This document shows, in pieces, positions 1-6,265 of a DNA stretch of 24,484 bases (its first letter is position 1; every line of letters begins with the position of its first letter). Below the pieces are notes generated by a model, which was not told where the DNA came from, made no database searches, and saw only the letters and a program-made list of their open reading frames with translations. The position numbers were made by a program, and so were the translations under genes. This DNA is from DATAAM01 sp036260075 (GTDB taxonomy: Bacteria > Actinomycetota > Acidimicrobiia > Acidimicrobiales > JAHWLA01): NCBI GenBank assembly GCA_036260075.1, contig DATAAM010000095.1, forward strand, positions 1 through 24,484, read 5' to 3'.

Positions 1-581
1 ATGCCCGGCAGCGAGCCCTTGAAGCTCGCATCGCCGAAGCTGAAGACGCCCCCGTCGTCGGCCAGCAGCCAGTAGCCCTTGCCCGACGTCGTCGACGACA
101 TCGACACGACGGTGCCGCGGATCCCGATGCCGGGCAGCGAGCCGTGGAAGGAGGCGTCGCCGAATGCGAACATCCCGCCGTCCGACGCGATCAGCCAGTA
201 GCCGTTGCCGCTGGGCGTCACCGCCATGCCGTTGATCGGCCGGTTGAGGGTGATGGCGCCGGTCGAGCCGTGGAAGACGGCGTCGCCGAAGGCGAAGATG
301 CCGCCGTCGGAGGCGACCAGCCAGTAGCCGCGGCCGGTCGGCGTGGCCGCCATGCCCACGATCGGCTTGTTCAGCTTGATGGCGCCCGTCGAACCGAAGA
401 ACGCGGCGTCGCCGAAGGCGAAGATGCCGCCGTCGGAGGCGACCAGCCAGTAGCCGCGGCCGGTCGGGGTGGCCGCCATGCCCACGATCGGCTTGTTCAG
501 CTTGATGCCACCGGTGGAGCCGTGGAACTTGGCGGCGCCGAAGCTGAACACCCCGCCGTCGGCGCCGAGCACCCAGTAGCC
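1..581 (-). repeat. Five tandem 126-bp (42-residue) repeats inside the M23 gene
   Basis: The plus-strand word ccagtagcc (antisense of GYW) recurs at 69, 195, 321, 447 and 573, an exact 126-base period. Copies 280-381 and 406-507 are identical over 102 bases except for one base, whereas the outer copies have diverged. This suggests a recent duplication or gene conversion of the middle units. The array continues beyond base 1. Confidence 0.93.
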
Positions 582-1196
582 CGCCGCGCTCTTGGCGCTG
601 GGAGAGCCCTTCGGGTTCGTGCCGTAGCTGCACCGCGTACCCGCGGGCAGGCCTTGGGCCAGCCGCAGGCTCGTCCACGGGTTGAGGGCGGTGCCGTCCG
701 GACGGCGGATCTCGAAGTGGAGGTGAGGCGCGGTGCCCTCGGCGTTGCCGCTGTCGCCGAGGTAGGCCACGTGCTGGCCTGCCTTCACCCGCGCGCCCAG
801 CCCGATGCCCGGAGCGAAGATGGCGTCCGCCGGGTTGGCGTTGTCGTCCGTGCCGGGCGTGTCGTTGTTGACGTGGATGTAGCGGTAGGACCACCCGTCC
901 TCGTCCACGATCGTGAGCATGTTGCCGGACAGGCCGCCGGCGTCCACGCGGGTGTACGTCACCTTCCCGTCGACGGCCGCCAGCAGCTTCTGCATCTTGC
1001 TGCCCATGAGGTCGTTGCCCTCGTGGCTGCGCCCGCCGCTGCGGGGATCGCCGAAGTCGTCGCCGAACGAGACGGCGCCCTCGGTCGGGAAGTGGATCTG
1101 CCGGTACTCGGGGAGCACCATCGAGACGGCTTGCTCCACGGGCGCACCGAACAGCGCCAACGCTGCAATGCAGGCTGCAACGATCGATTTGCGCAC
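1..1196 (-). CDS. Secreted M23-family metallopeptidase with C-terminal GYW repeats (partial, runs off the left edge)
   Basis: The reading frame starts at GTG 1196-1194, preceded by an AAGGTGG ribosome site, and stays open to base 1, so the C-terminus is missing. Residues 1-23 look like a signal peptide (MRKS, a hydrophobic core, then an EQA-VS cleavage context). Residues about 40-175 are a peptidase M23 (LytM/lysostaphin) domain with the zinc motifs H58-x3-D62 (SHEGND) and H158-L-H160 (PHLHFEI). By family knowledge it cuts peptide cross-links in peptidoglycan outside the membrane, or acts as a cell-wall remodelling factor. From about residue 205 there are five units of 42 residues with the core GYWLVASDGGIFAFGDA, a repeat I associate with secreted actinobacterial proteins; its role is unknown to me, perhaps wall or surface binding. 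It lies 83 bases downstream of efeU on the same strand, but its own ribosome site and secreted product suggest a separate function. Confidence 0.88.
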   Translation of the reverse strand, partial: MRKSIVAACIAALALFGAPVEQAVSMVLPEYRQIHFPTEGAVSFGDDFGDPRSGGRSHEGNDLMGSKMQKLLAAVDGKVTYTRVDAGGLSGNMLTIVDEDGWSYRYIHVNNDTPGTDDNANPADAIFAPGIGLGARVKAGQHVAYLGDSGNAEGTAPHLHFEIRRPDGTALNPWTSLRLAQGLPAGTRCSYGTNPKGSPSAKSAAGYWVLGADGGVFSFGAAKFHGSTGGIKLNKPIVGMAATPTGRGYWLVASDGGIFAFGDAAFFGSTGAIKLNKPIVGMAATPTGRGYWLVASDGGIFAFGDAVFHGSTGAITLNRPINGMAVTPSGNGYWLIASDGGMFAFGDASFHGSLPGIGIRGTVVSMSSTTSGKGYWLLADDGGVFSFGDASFKGSLPG

Positions 1197-1279
1197 TTCG
1201 GGCCCCACCTTGGTTGTGCCGCCGTCTTTTCACCCCGACCCGAAAGGGATGATCGACAGGACGCGCGGACAGCTTGAGG

Positions 1280-2143
1280 TCAGGCGGAGGCCGTGACCTG
1301 CTGTGCCTCGGCGGAGACGGCGGCGGGGCGGGCGTCAGCCTTGGGCTCCCGGAGGAACAGGTAGGTGACCGGGACGAAGTACCCGACCCAGGCGACGACC
1401 TGCTCGATCGAGGGGCGCGGGTCCCACCCGAAGAGGGCGGCCAGCATCTTGCCGAACTCGGTGCGCTGGGTGAGCCAGTCGACGCTTGTGACGTCGTAGA
1501 CACTGTCGGCCAGCGTGCCGAGGTCGCCCGCCGCTTGGAGGAAGAGCGCCGTGCGCGCCATCAACCCGGCGGCGAAGACCACGATGATCATGCCGGTCAC
1601 CCGGAAGAAGGCCCGCATCGGCAGCTTGCGGCCGCCGACGTAGACCATGAGGCCGAGCACGATGGCGATGCTGAGGCCGATGAGCCCGCCGAGCAGGACC
1701 TGGCCGCCGCCGCTGGCCGTGCTGGCCGCCAACAGGAACAGCGCAGCCTCGATGCCCTCCCGGATCACGGCCATGAACGTGACGAGCATCACGGCTCGCT
1801 GCGGGTTGTCGGTCTGGAGGGCGTCGTCGACCTTGTGCTCCAGCTCGTTCTTGATGGCACGGGCCTGCCGGCGCATCCAGAAGACCATCCAGGTGAGCAC
1901 CACCACGGCGGCGAACGAGACGGCGGCGAAGGCGCGCATGCGAGGGGCACCCGTGAGGTTGCCGAGCGTGAGGCGCACCACCACGCCGACGACGAGCGAG
2001 ATGCCCACGGCGGCAGCCACGCCCGTCCACGCCGAGCGGCCCAGGTCGAGGCGGTCGATGCGACGGAGGTAGGCGAAGACGATGGCGACGACGAGCGCCG
2101 CCTCGAAGCCTTCGCGGACCATGATGAGGAGAGCGGGAACCAT
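1280..2143 (-). CDS. efeU: FTR1-family high-affinity iron permease (EfeU-like)
   Basis: The 287-residue integral membrane protein has about seven hydrophobic segments and the two FTR1 signature motifs: REGFE at residues 10-14 in the first helix and REGIE at 128-132. These REXXE glutamates bind iron in the Ftr1/EfeU family, which imports ferric iron, or ferrous iron after oxidation by a partner, across the cytoplasmic membrane. The start MVPALLIMVREG matches the usual FTR1 N-terminus, so ATG 2143-2141 is the right start. No efeO or efeB gene is visible next to it. An iron-box palindrome lies two bases upstream of the ATG, so repression by an iron-loaded DtxR/IdeR regulator is likely. No Shine-Dalgarno sequence is present, which fits a leaderless mRNA. 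Confidence 0.9.
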   Translation of the reverse strand: MVPALLIMVREGFEAALVVAIVFAYLRRIDRLDLGRSAWTGVAAAVGISLVVGVVVRLTLGNLTGAPRMRAFAAVSFAAVVVLTWMVFWMRRQARAIKNELEHKVDDALQTDNPQRAVMLVTFMAVIREGIEAALFLLAASTASGGGQVLLGGLIGLSIAIVLGLMVYVGGRKLPMRAFFRVTGMIIVVFAAGLMARTALFLQAAGDLGTLADSVYDVTSVDWLTQRTEFGKMLAALFGWDPRPSIEQVVAWVGYFVPVTYLFLREPKADARPAAVSAEAQQVTASA

Positions 2144-2145
2144 CG

Positions 2146-2160
2146 TTAGGTCAGCCTAAC
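2146..2160. promoter_or_regulatory. DtxR/IdeR-type iron box
   Basis: Read on the minus strand the site is GTTAGGCTGACCTAA. It matches the right 15 bases of the known IdeR/DtxR consensus (TTAGGTTAGGCTAACCTAA) at 14 positions and contains the inverted pair GTTAGG/CCTAAC. It overlaps the predicted -10 and start region of efeU, so bound repressor would block the promoter. It also lies 26 bases upstream of the truncated plus-strand frame at 2187. Confidence 0.82.
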
Positions 2161-2182
2161 AACGGTCCACAGGGAGGCACAA
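2153..2182 (-). promoter_or_regulatory. Predicted efeU promoter
   Basis: On the minus strand, TTGTGC (2182-2177) and TAGGCT (2158-2153) are separated by 18 bases. The hexamer TAGGCT ends 9 bases before the ATG, so transcription would begin within a few bases of the start codon. The -10 lies wholly inside the iron box. This is a motif-based prediction; the -35 is weak. Confidence 0.45.
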
Positions 2183-2186
2183 GATC

Positions 2187-2378
2187 GTGACGGGTGACAT
2201 GGCAGGCGTGTTCGGCCGGGCAGCGGCGACGTACGACACGGTGATCCGGGCGTTCTGGTGGCGGATTCACGCGCTACACCGCGTGAATCCCCCACCAGAA
2301 CGGGAAGGGCGACGGACTGGTCAGCGGAGGCCGGGGCGGCGGGCGAGAGCCCTCGGACTCCGCCGCATCGACGGCTGA
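2187..2378 (+). pseudogene. Truncated methyltransferase-like start, interrupted by a palindrome
   Basis: GTG 2187 follows a good ribosome site (AGGGAGG at 2171-2177, 9-base spacing). The first residues, MTGDMAGVFGRAAATYDTV, resemble the N-terminus of UbiE/class I SAM-dependent methyltransferases (F-x-RAA-x-TYD). After residue 21 the frame enters the 50-base palindrome at 2252 and then continues into low-complexity Arg/Gly-rich sequence to a stop at 2376-2378. No SAM-binding motif is present, so it cannot be a working methyltransferase. I read it as the surviving 5' end of a gene broken where the palindrome begins. A short functional peptide cannot be excluded. Confidence 0.45.
2252..2301. repeat. 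50-base palindromic element, copy 1
   Basis: The 22-base arms at 2252-2273 and 2280-2301 are complementary with a single mismatch (2262 against 2291); one more C-G pair at 2251/2302 extends the stem. The ends are GTTCTGG and CCAGAAC and the apex reads GCGCTACA. Copy 2 at 7693-7742 has the same length, ends and apex but a different internal stem. No U-tract follows, so it is not a classical terminator. Confidence 0.85.
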
Positions 2379-2541
2379 GATCCTCGACCGCCTCGGTGGT
2401 CGCTGGGCACTGATCGGTGCTGCCGCCCTGAAGTGCCGGGCCACCGAGCACTGGGCCCGCGAGTGGGACGTGCTCGACCGATGGCGGCAGGCGACCGAAT
2501 CCCGTCAGACCCGCTGCCAGTCCTTCCACACCGGGTCGTAG
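2302..2541 (+). other. Coding-like remnant between the palindrome and thiH
   Basis: No complete gene is visible in this part of the 360-base gap. One plus-strand frame is open from 2287 to TAG 2539-2541 and from about 2371 reads like real protein (EILDRLGGRWALIGAAALKC, then a Trp/Arg-rich helical stretch), with mostly G or C in third codon positions. It has no ATG, GTG or TTG start and overlaps the 3' end of thiH by 37 bases. It may be the tail of a lost gene. A competing open frame exists on the minus strand, so confidence is low. Confidence 0.25.
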
Positions 2542-3533
2542 CCCGCGGCGCGCAGCATCGCCACGACCTCGTCGGGCGAGCGGGTGTCGGAGATCTCGAA
2601 CTGCGGCTCTGCATCACTGGGCGCCGCGTAGCCGCCCGGCTCGGTGTGCGAGCCCGCCGACATGGCGGTGACGCCCAGCTTCAGCAGGGCGTCGCGCAGC
2701 TCGGGTCGCTCCCGGGTCGACAGCGTGATGCCGACGTCGGGGAGGAACAGCCGCAAGGCGCACACGAGTTGCACGAACGAGCGGTCGTCCACCGGGTCGG
2801 CAGGCTCGTAACCGCCCGCCGCGGGCCGCAGCCGCGGCAGCGACACCGACACGTCGCACCGCCAGTGCCGTCGGATGAGCGACTGGGCGTGCTCGGCCAG
2901 CGCCACCGCGTCGGCCCGCCAGTCGGCGTGAAGCCCGAGCAGCACGCCGATCCCGAGCCGGCGCACGCCCGCGGCGGCCGCCCGGTCGGGCGCCTCCAAG
3001 CGCCACTCGTAGTTGCGCTTCTTGCCCTTGAGGTGCACGTCGGCGTACGTGGAGCGGTCGTACGTCTCCTGGTACACGACCACGCCGTCGCAGCCCGCCT
3101 CCACCAGCCTGCGGTACGTGTCGGTGTCCCACACCTGCACCTCGACCGACAGCGACGGGACCTCGGGAGCCAGCACCCGCACGCACTCGACGAGGTAGTC
3201 CTTGCTCACGACGCGGGCGTGCTCGCCCGACACGAGCAGCAGGTCGCGGAACCCACGTGCCTTCAGCGCGAGCGCCTCCGCCAGCACCTCCACCGGCGAC
3301 AGCGTGCGGCGGGCGATGTCGTTGCCCGCCGAGAACCCGCAGTACCTGCACACCGACACGCACTCGTTCGACAGGTAGAGAGGCGCGAACAGCCGCACTG
3401 TGCGGCCGAACCGGCGCACGGTCGTCTCGTGCGCCCGCTGCGCCATCTCCTCCAGGTGCGGCTCCGCCGCCGGCGAGATCAGCGCGGCGAAGTCGTCGAG
3501 CGAGAGCCGGGGCTTCGTCGGCAGCTCCCTCAC
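2505..3533 (-). CDS. thiH: 2-iminoacetate synthase ThiH (radical SAM)
   Basis: The 342-residue product contains the radical-SAM cluster motif C58-x3-C62-x2-C65 (CVSVCRYCGFSAGN) and aligns by eye with ThiH from LSPAA...HLEEMAQRA through PLYLSNEC onward. ThiH cleaves tyrosine with SAM to give dehydroglycine (2-iminoacetate) and p-cresol; dehydroglycine feeds ThiG in thiazole formation for thiamine. It lacks the extra C-terminal cysteines of HydG, so ThiH is the better call. The GTG start (3533-3531) shares a GTGA overlap with the thiG stop, so the two are translationally coupled under the TPP riboswitch. The frame stays open upstream into thiG, but the longer version reads as thiG shadow sequence. 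The N-terminus is about 35 residues shorter than E. coli ThiH. Confidence 0.93.
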   Translation of the reverse strand: MRELPTKPRLSLDDFAALISPAAEPHLEEMAQRAHETTVRRFGRTVRLFAPLYLSNECVSVCRYCGFSAGNDIARRTLSPVEVLAEALALKARGFRDLLLVSGEHARVVSKDYLVECVRVLAPEVPSLSVEVQVWDTDTYRRLVEAGCDGVVVYQETYDRSTYADVHLKGKKRNYEWRLEAPDRAAAAGVRRLGIGVLLGLHADWRADAVALAEHAQSLIRRHWRCDVSVSLPRLRPAAGGYEPADPVDDRSFVQLVCALRLFLPDVGITLSTRERPELRDALLKLGVTAMSAGSHTEPGGYAAPSDAEPQFEISDTRSPDEVVAMLRAAGYDPVWKDWQRV

Positions 3534-4300
3534 GACAGGAAGCCCGTCAGCGGCGACGAGGCGTCGGCCTCGCGCCGCGCCGTCGCCAACCCCGCCAGGT
3601 AGCCCTCTCGCCCCGCCTCCACGGCCTTGCGGAAGGCCGCCCCCATGGCAGGCGGGTCGCCCGCAGTGCCGATGGCGGTGTTGACGAGCACGGCGTCGGC
3701 GCCCAGCTCCATGGCCTCGGCGGCCTGGCTGGGCGCCCCGATCCCGGCATCGACCACCACCGGCACGAGCGACTGCCCCACGATGATCTCCAGGGCCGCC
3801 CGCGTGCGCAGCCCTTGGTTCGAGCCGATCCACGACCCCAAGGGCATGACGGTGGCGCACCCGACCTCTTCGAGCCGCTTGCACAGCACCGGGTCGGCCC
3901 CGCAGTACGGCAGCACGACGAAGCCCTCCCGACAGAGGACCTCGGCCGCCTTCAGCGTCTCCACCGGGTCGGGCAACAGGTAGCGGGGGTCGGGCGTGAC
4001 CTCGAGCTTCACCCACTCGCTCAGCCCGGCGGCCCGGGCCAGCCGGGCCAGTCGCACGGCCTCGTCGGCGTCGACGGCGCCGCTGGTGTTGGGCAGCAGC
4101 TGGATGCTTCCGTCGGTGGGCACGGCGTCGAGGATGTCCTCTTCGGCGGTGGGGTCGACCCGCCGCAGGGCGACGGTGACCATCTCGGTGCCCGTGGCCT
4201 CGATCGTCGCCCGCAGCGACTGGGAGGACGGGAACTTGCCGGTGCCGAGGAACAGCCGCGAGCCGAACTCCCTCCCGGCGACGACCAGACGATCCTGCAT
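3530..4300 (-). CDS. thiG: Thiazole synthase ThiG
   Basis: The 256-residue protein is a full-length ThiG. K98 in EWVKLEV is the Schiff-base lysine that binds 1-deoxy-xylulose-5-phosphate. PYCGADPVLC, MPLGSWIGSNQGL, VVDAGIGAPSQAAEAMELGADAVLVNTAI and AFRKAVEAGR are typical phosphate-binding and barrel segments. ThiG joins DXP, dehydroglycine and the ThiS thiocarboxylate sulfur into the thiazole of thiamine. Its partner ThiH follows with a 4-base overlap; thiS, thiF and thiE are not in the window. The ATG lies three bases after the P1 stem of a TPP riboswitch, and the GGGAG inside the aptamer serves as its ribosome site, so control is probably at translation initiation. Confidence 0.95.
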   Translation of the reverse strand: MQDRLVVAGREFGSRLFLGTGKFPSSQSLRATIEATGTEMVTVALRRVDPTAEEDILDAVPTDGSIQLLPNTSGAVDADEAVRLARLARAAGLSEWVKLEVTPDPRYLLPDPVETLKAAEVLCREGFVVLPYCGADPVLCKRLEEVGCATVMPLGSWIGSNQGLRTRAALEIIVGQSLVPVVVDAGIGAPSQAAEAMELGADAVLVNTAIGTAGDPPAMGAAFRKAVEAGREGYLAGLATARREADASSPLTGFLS

Positions 4301-4301
4301 G

Positions 4302-4397
4302 CCACGCTCCCTCGCGCCCGCATTACCGGGCCGGTCTCCGAGGGTCGCGGGCCGCGTGCCCGCCTCTCAGCCCGGCGCGCCGAGCTCCCCTGCGTCC
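4302..4397 (-). promoter_or_regulatory. TPP (THI-box) riboswitch controlling thiGH
   Basis: Read 5' to 3' on the minus strand: P1 ACGC (4395-4392), AGGGG, P2 AGCTCGG/CCGGGCT (7 bp), the invariant CTGAGA (4370-4365), P3 GCGGGC/GCCCGC, GACCCTC, a GGTAATG loop closed by GCCC/GGGC, GCG, then AGGGA and P1 GCGT (4307-4304). These are the conserved parts of the TPP aptamer. GGGAG at the 3' end is also the only ribosome site for thiG, so P1 closure would hide it. The segment that usually reads CCTGATC is divergent here. Confidence 0.88.
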
Positions 4398-4401
4398 TCA
4401 C

Positions 4402-4408
4402 TAGCCTA
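4402..4408. promoter_or_regulatory. Symmetric bidirectional -10 element (thiGH / DUF2203)
   Basis: The heptamer reads TAGCCTA on the plus strand and TAGGCTA on the minus strand, giving a TANNNT -10 in both directions. On the minus strand a start 7-8 bases later coincides with the 5' end of the TPP aptamer. On the plus strand it gives an mRNA starting at or next to GTG 4416. Only about 20 bases separate the aptamer from the DUF2203 start, so the promoters must share this DNA. No clear -35 box is seen on either side. Confidence 0.5.
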
Positions 4409-4415
4409 CCGGGCA

Positions 4416-4754
4416 GTGCGCTACTGGACCGTCGAGGAAGCCCGGGCCGCGCTCCCCCGCGTCCGCGAGCTGGTGCAGGTGGTGCGTCGCGCCGCGCTGG
4501 TGGGCGCCCGGGTCAACGGCAACGGCCACGGCCCCCGCCCCACCGAGGACGTGCGCGCCGCCTTGGCCGAGCTGGCGGCCGACGACATCGTGGTGCGCGA
4601 CCCCGCAACCGGCCTCGTCGACTTCCCCGCGCTGGGCGACGACGGCGTCGTGTACTTCCTCTGCTACCGCCTCGACGAGGACGACCTGGCCTGGTGGCAC
4701 CTGCCCGAGGAGGGCTTCGCCGGCCGCAAGCCGCTCCCCCGCGACCCCCGATGA
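4416..4754 (+). CDS. DUF2203 family protein
   Basis: The 112-residue protein begins VRYWTVEEARAALPRVRELV and ends with a region containing TGLVDFPAL, VYFLCYRLDEDD, AWWHLPEEGFAGRKPL. I recognise this pattern from the DUF2203 family, whose function is unknown: an N-terminal helical hairpin plus a C-terminal region with conserved Trp, His and Gly. It is soluble, with no signal peptide. GTG 4416 is the start because domain homology begins there and a TAGCCT hexamer ends 8 bases upstream, fitting leaderless expression. The frame is open further upstream, but that part is antisense to thiG. It overlaps the next small gene by ATGA and is divergent from thiGH. Confidence 0.82.
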   Translation: MRYWTVEEARAALPRVRELVQVVRRAALVGARVNGNGHGPRPTEDVRAALAELAADDIVVRDPATGLVDFPALGDDGVVYFLCYRLDEDDLAWWHLPEEGFAGRKPLPRDPR

Positions 4755-4840
4755 GCACGCGGAAGCTGATCGTCGCCGCGTTGTTGACGGGTATGGCGAT
4801 CCTGGTCGCTTTCACCGTCCAGGTACTCATCGCCCGCTGA
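4751..4840 (+). CDS. 29-residue single-pass membrane peptide
   Basis: ATG 4751 overlaps the DUF2203 stop (ATGA) and encodes a short basic N-terminus (MSTRK) followed by about 20 hydrophobic residues (LIVAALLTGMAILVAFTVQV) and a final LIAR. It would be a single transmembrane helix with the N-terminus inside. Translational coupling and a complete helix in a 29-codon frame favour a real small protein over chance. Function is unknown. Its stop precedes the lpd promoter hexamer by one base. Confidence 0.55.
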   Translation: MSTRKLIVAALLTGMAILVAFTVQVLIAR

Positions 4841-4841
4841 G

Positions 4842-4868
4842 TAGGCTCGCCACCGACAGACGAGGAGG
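4842..4868 (+). promoter_or_regulatory. Predicted lpd promoter (-10 TAGGCT) and AGGAGG ribosome site
   Basis: TAGGCT at 4842-4847 follows the stop of the small peptide, and a perfect AGGAGG lies at 4863-4868. A transcript starting near 4854 would have a leader of about 20 bases. The AGGAGG runs into GTG 4868, leaving no spacer for that start codon; the normal spacing (8 bases) points instead to ACG 4877. No convincing -35 is seen. Confidence 0.45.
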
Positions 4869-6265
4869 TGGTTCCCACGGCCGAGCAATTCGACATCGTC
4901 GTGATCGGCGGCGGCCCCGGCGGGTACGCAGCGGCGCTGTACGCGGGCGCAGCCGGTCTCAGTGTGGCGGTGGTCGAGAAGGACAAGGTCGGGGGAACCT
5001 GCCTTCACCGGGGGTGCATCCCCGCCAAGGAGTTCCTGGAGACGGCGAGCGTCTTCCGGGCCGTGGCGGGCGCCAAGGAGTTCGGCATCCAGGCCGACCA
5101 GCCCACGGTCGAGTTCGCCACCAGCCAGGCGCGCAAGCAGAAGGTCGTCGACCAGCTGTGGAAGGGCCTCCAGGGGCTCATGAAGCGGCGGAAGACAACC
5201 GTGGTGTCGGGCACCGGCACCCTGGGGCCCAACAAGGCCGTGAAGGTGAGCGACGGCACGGAGCTCAAGGGCCGCCACGTCGTCCTGGCCGCGGGCTCCG
5301 TGCCCCGCACCATCCCGGGCTTCGAGGTCGACGGACGCTACGTGCTGACCTCCGACGAGGTGCTGGCGCTCGACAAGCTGCCGTCGTCCGCGGTCGTGAT
5401 CGGCGGCGGCGCCATCGGCTGCGAGTTCGCCTCCATGCTGAGCGACCTCGGGGTGCAGGTCACCGTGCTGGAAGCGCTGCCCAAGCTGCTGCCGGGCTGC
5501 GACGCCGACGTGGTCGACGTGGTGGCCAAGTCGTTCAAGAAGCGCGGCATCGACGTGCGCACGGGCGTGACCGTGCACGGGCACGAGCCCGGCGATTCGG
5601 GCACCACCGTGAAGTTCGGGGAGGGCGAGCAGGTCACGGTCGACGCGGTGATCGTCTCGGTCGGGCGGCGACCGTCGTCCGACGGGCTGCTGGCGCCCGG
5701 CACCTCCGTCGAGCTCGACGAGCGCGGGTTCGTGAAGGTCGACGAGCTGATGCGCACGGCCGAGCCCGGCGTGTACGCGGTCGGCGACCTGGTGGCCACG
5801 CCCGCGCTGGCCCACGTGGGCTTCGCCGAGGCGATCGTGGCGGTGAAGCACATCCTCGGCGAGCCGGTCGTGCCGGTCGACTACGGCAAGGTGCCGTGGT
5901 GCATCTACTGCCACCCGGAAGTGGCGTTCGCCGGGCTGTCCGAGGAGGCGGCGCGGCAGGCGGGCTACGAGGTCGTCACCAAGAAGGACCCGTTCGTGGG
6001 CAACGGCCGGGCGCTGATCGTGGGCGAGCCCGAAGGCCTGGTGAAGGTCATCGCCGAGAAGGGGCCCGACGGGCGGGCGGGCCGCATCCTCGGCGTCCAC
6101 ATGGTGGGGCCCTGGGTCACGGAGCAGCTCGGACAGGGATACCTCGCCGTCAACTGGGAGGCGACCGTCGACGAGGTCGCCGCGTTCGTCCAGCCGCACC
6201 CCACGCTCTCCGAGGTCTTCGGCGAGACGGTGCTGGCGCTGACCGGAAGAGGACTGCACGCCTGA
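4868..6265 (+). CDS. lpdA: Dihydrolipoyl dehydrogenase (E3)
   Basis: The 465-residue flavoprotein has an N-terminal FAD motif (DIVVIGGGPGGYAAA), the redox disulfide C45-x4-C50 in GGTCLHRGCIPAK, a second nucleotide-binding motif near residue 178 (VVIGGGAIGCEFAS), the FAD motif YAVGDL, and the C-terminal base H444 with E449 in HPTLSE. These are diagnostic for dihydrolipoyl dehydrogenase, which reoxidises the E2 lipoyl arm and passes electrons to NAD+. It overlaps the E2 gene by one base (TGATG). The start is uncertain: GTG 4868 sits inside the Shine-Dalgarno sequence, while ACG 4877, giving (M)AEQFDIVV, has ideal spacing but is not a standard start. Confidence 0.95.
   Translation: MVPTAEQFDIVVIGGGPGGYAAALYAGAAGLSVAVVEKDKVGGTCLHRGCIPAKEFLETASVFRAVAGAKEFGIQADQPTVEFATSQARKQKVVDQLWKGLQGLMKRRKTTVVSGTGTLGPNKAVKVSDGTELKGRHVVLAAGSVPRTIPGFEVDGRYVLTSDEVLALDKLPSSAVVIGGGAIGCEFASMLSDLGVQVTVLEALPKLLPGCDADVVDVVAKSFKKRGIDVRTGVTVHGHEPGDSGTTVKFGEGEQVTVDAVIVSVGRRPSSDGLLAPGTSVELDERGFVKVDELMRTAEPGVYAVGDLVATPALAHVGFAEAIVAVKHILGEPVVPVDYGKVPWCIYCHPEVAFAGLSEEAARQAGYEVVTKKDPFVGNGRALIVGEPEGLVKVIAEKGPDGRAGRILGVHMVGPWVTEQLGQGYLAVNWEATVDEVAAFVQPHPTLSEVFGETVLALTGRGLHA

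Noticed and set aside
1197..1279. Possible riboswitch or promoter between efeU and the M23 gene
   Set aside because: The 83-base gap is too short for a c-di-AMP-type element sometimes found before wall hydrolases, and I saw no convincing hairpin or TANNNT box.
2505..4016. Longer 503-residue version of ThiH starting at 4016
   Set aside because: The extra N-terminus is a shadow of thiG; the GTGA overlap at 3533 gives a normal ThiH start.
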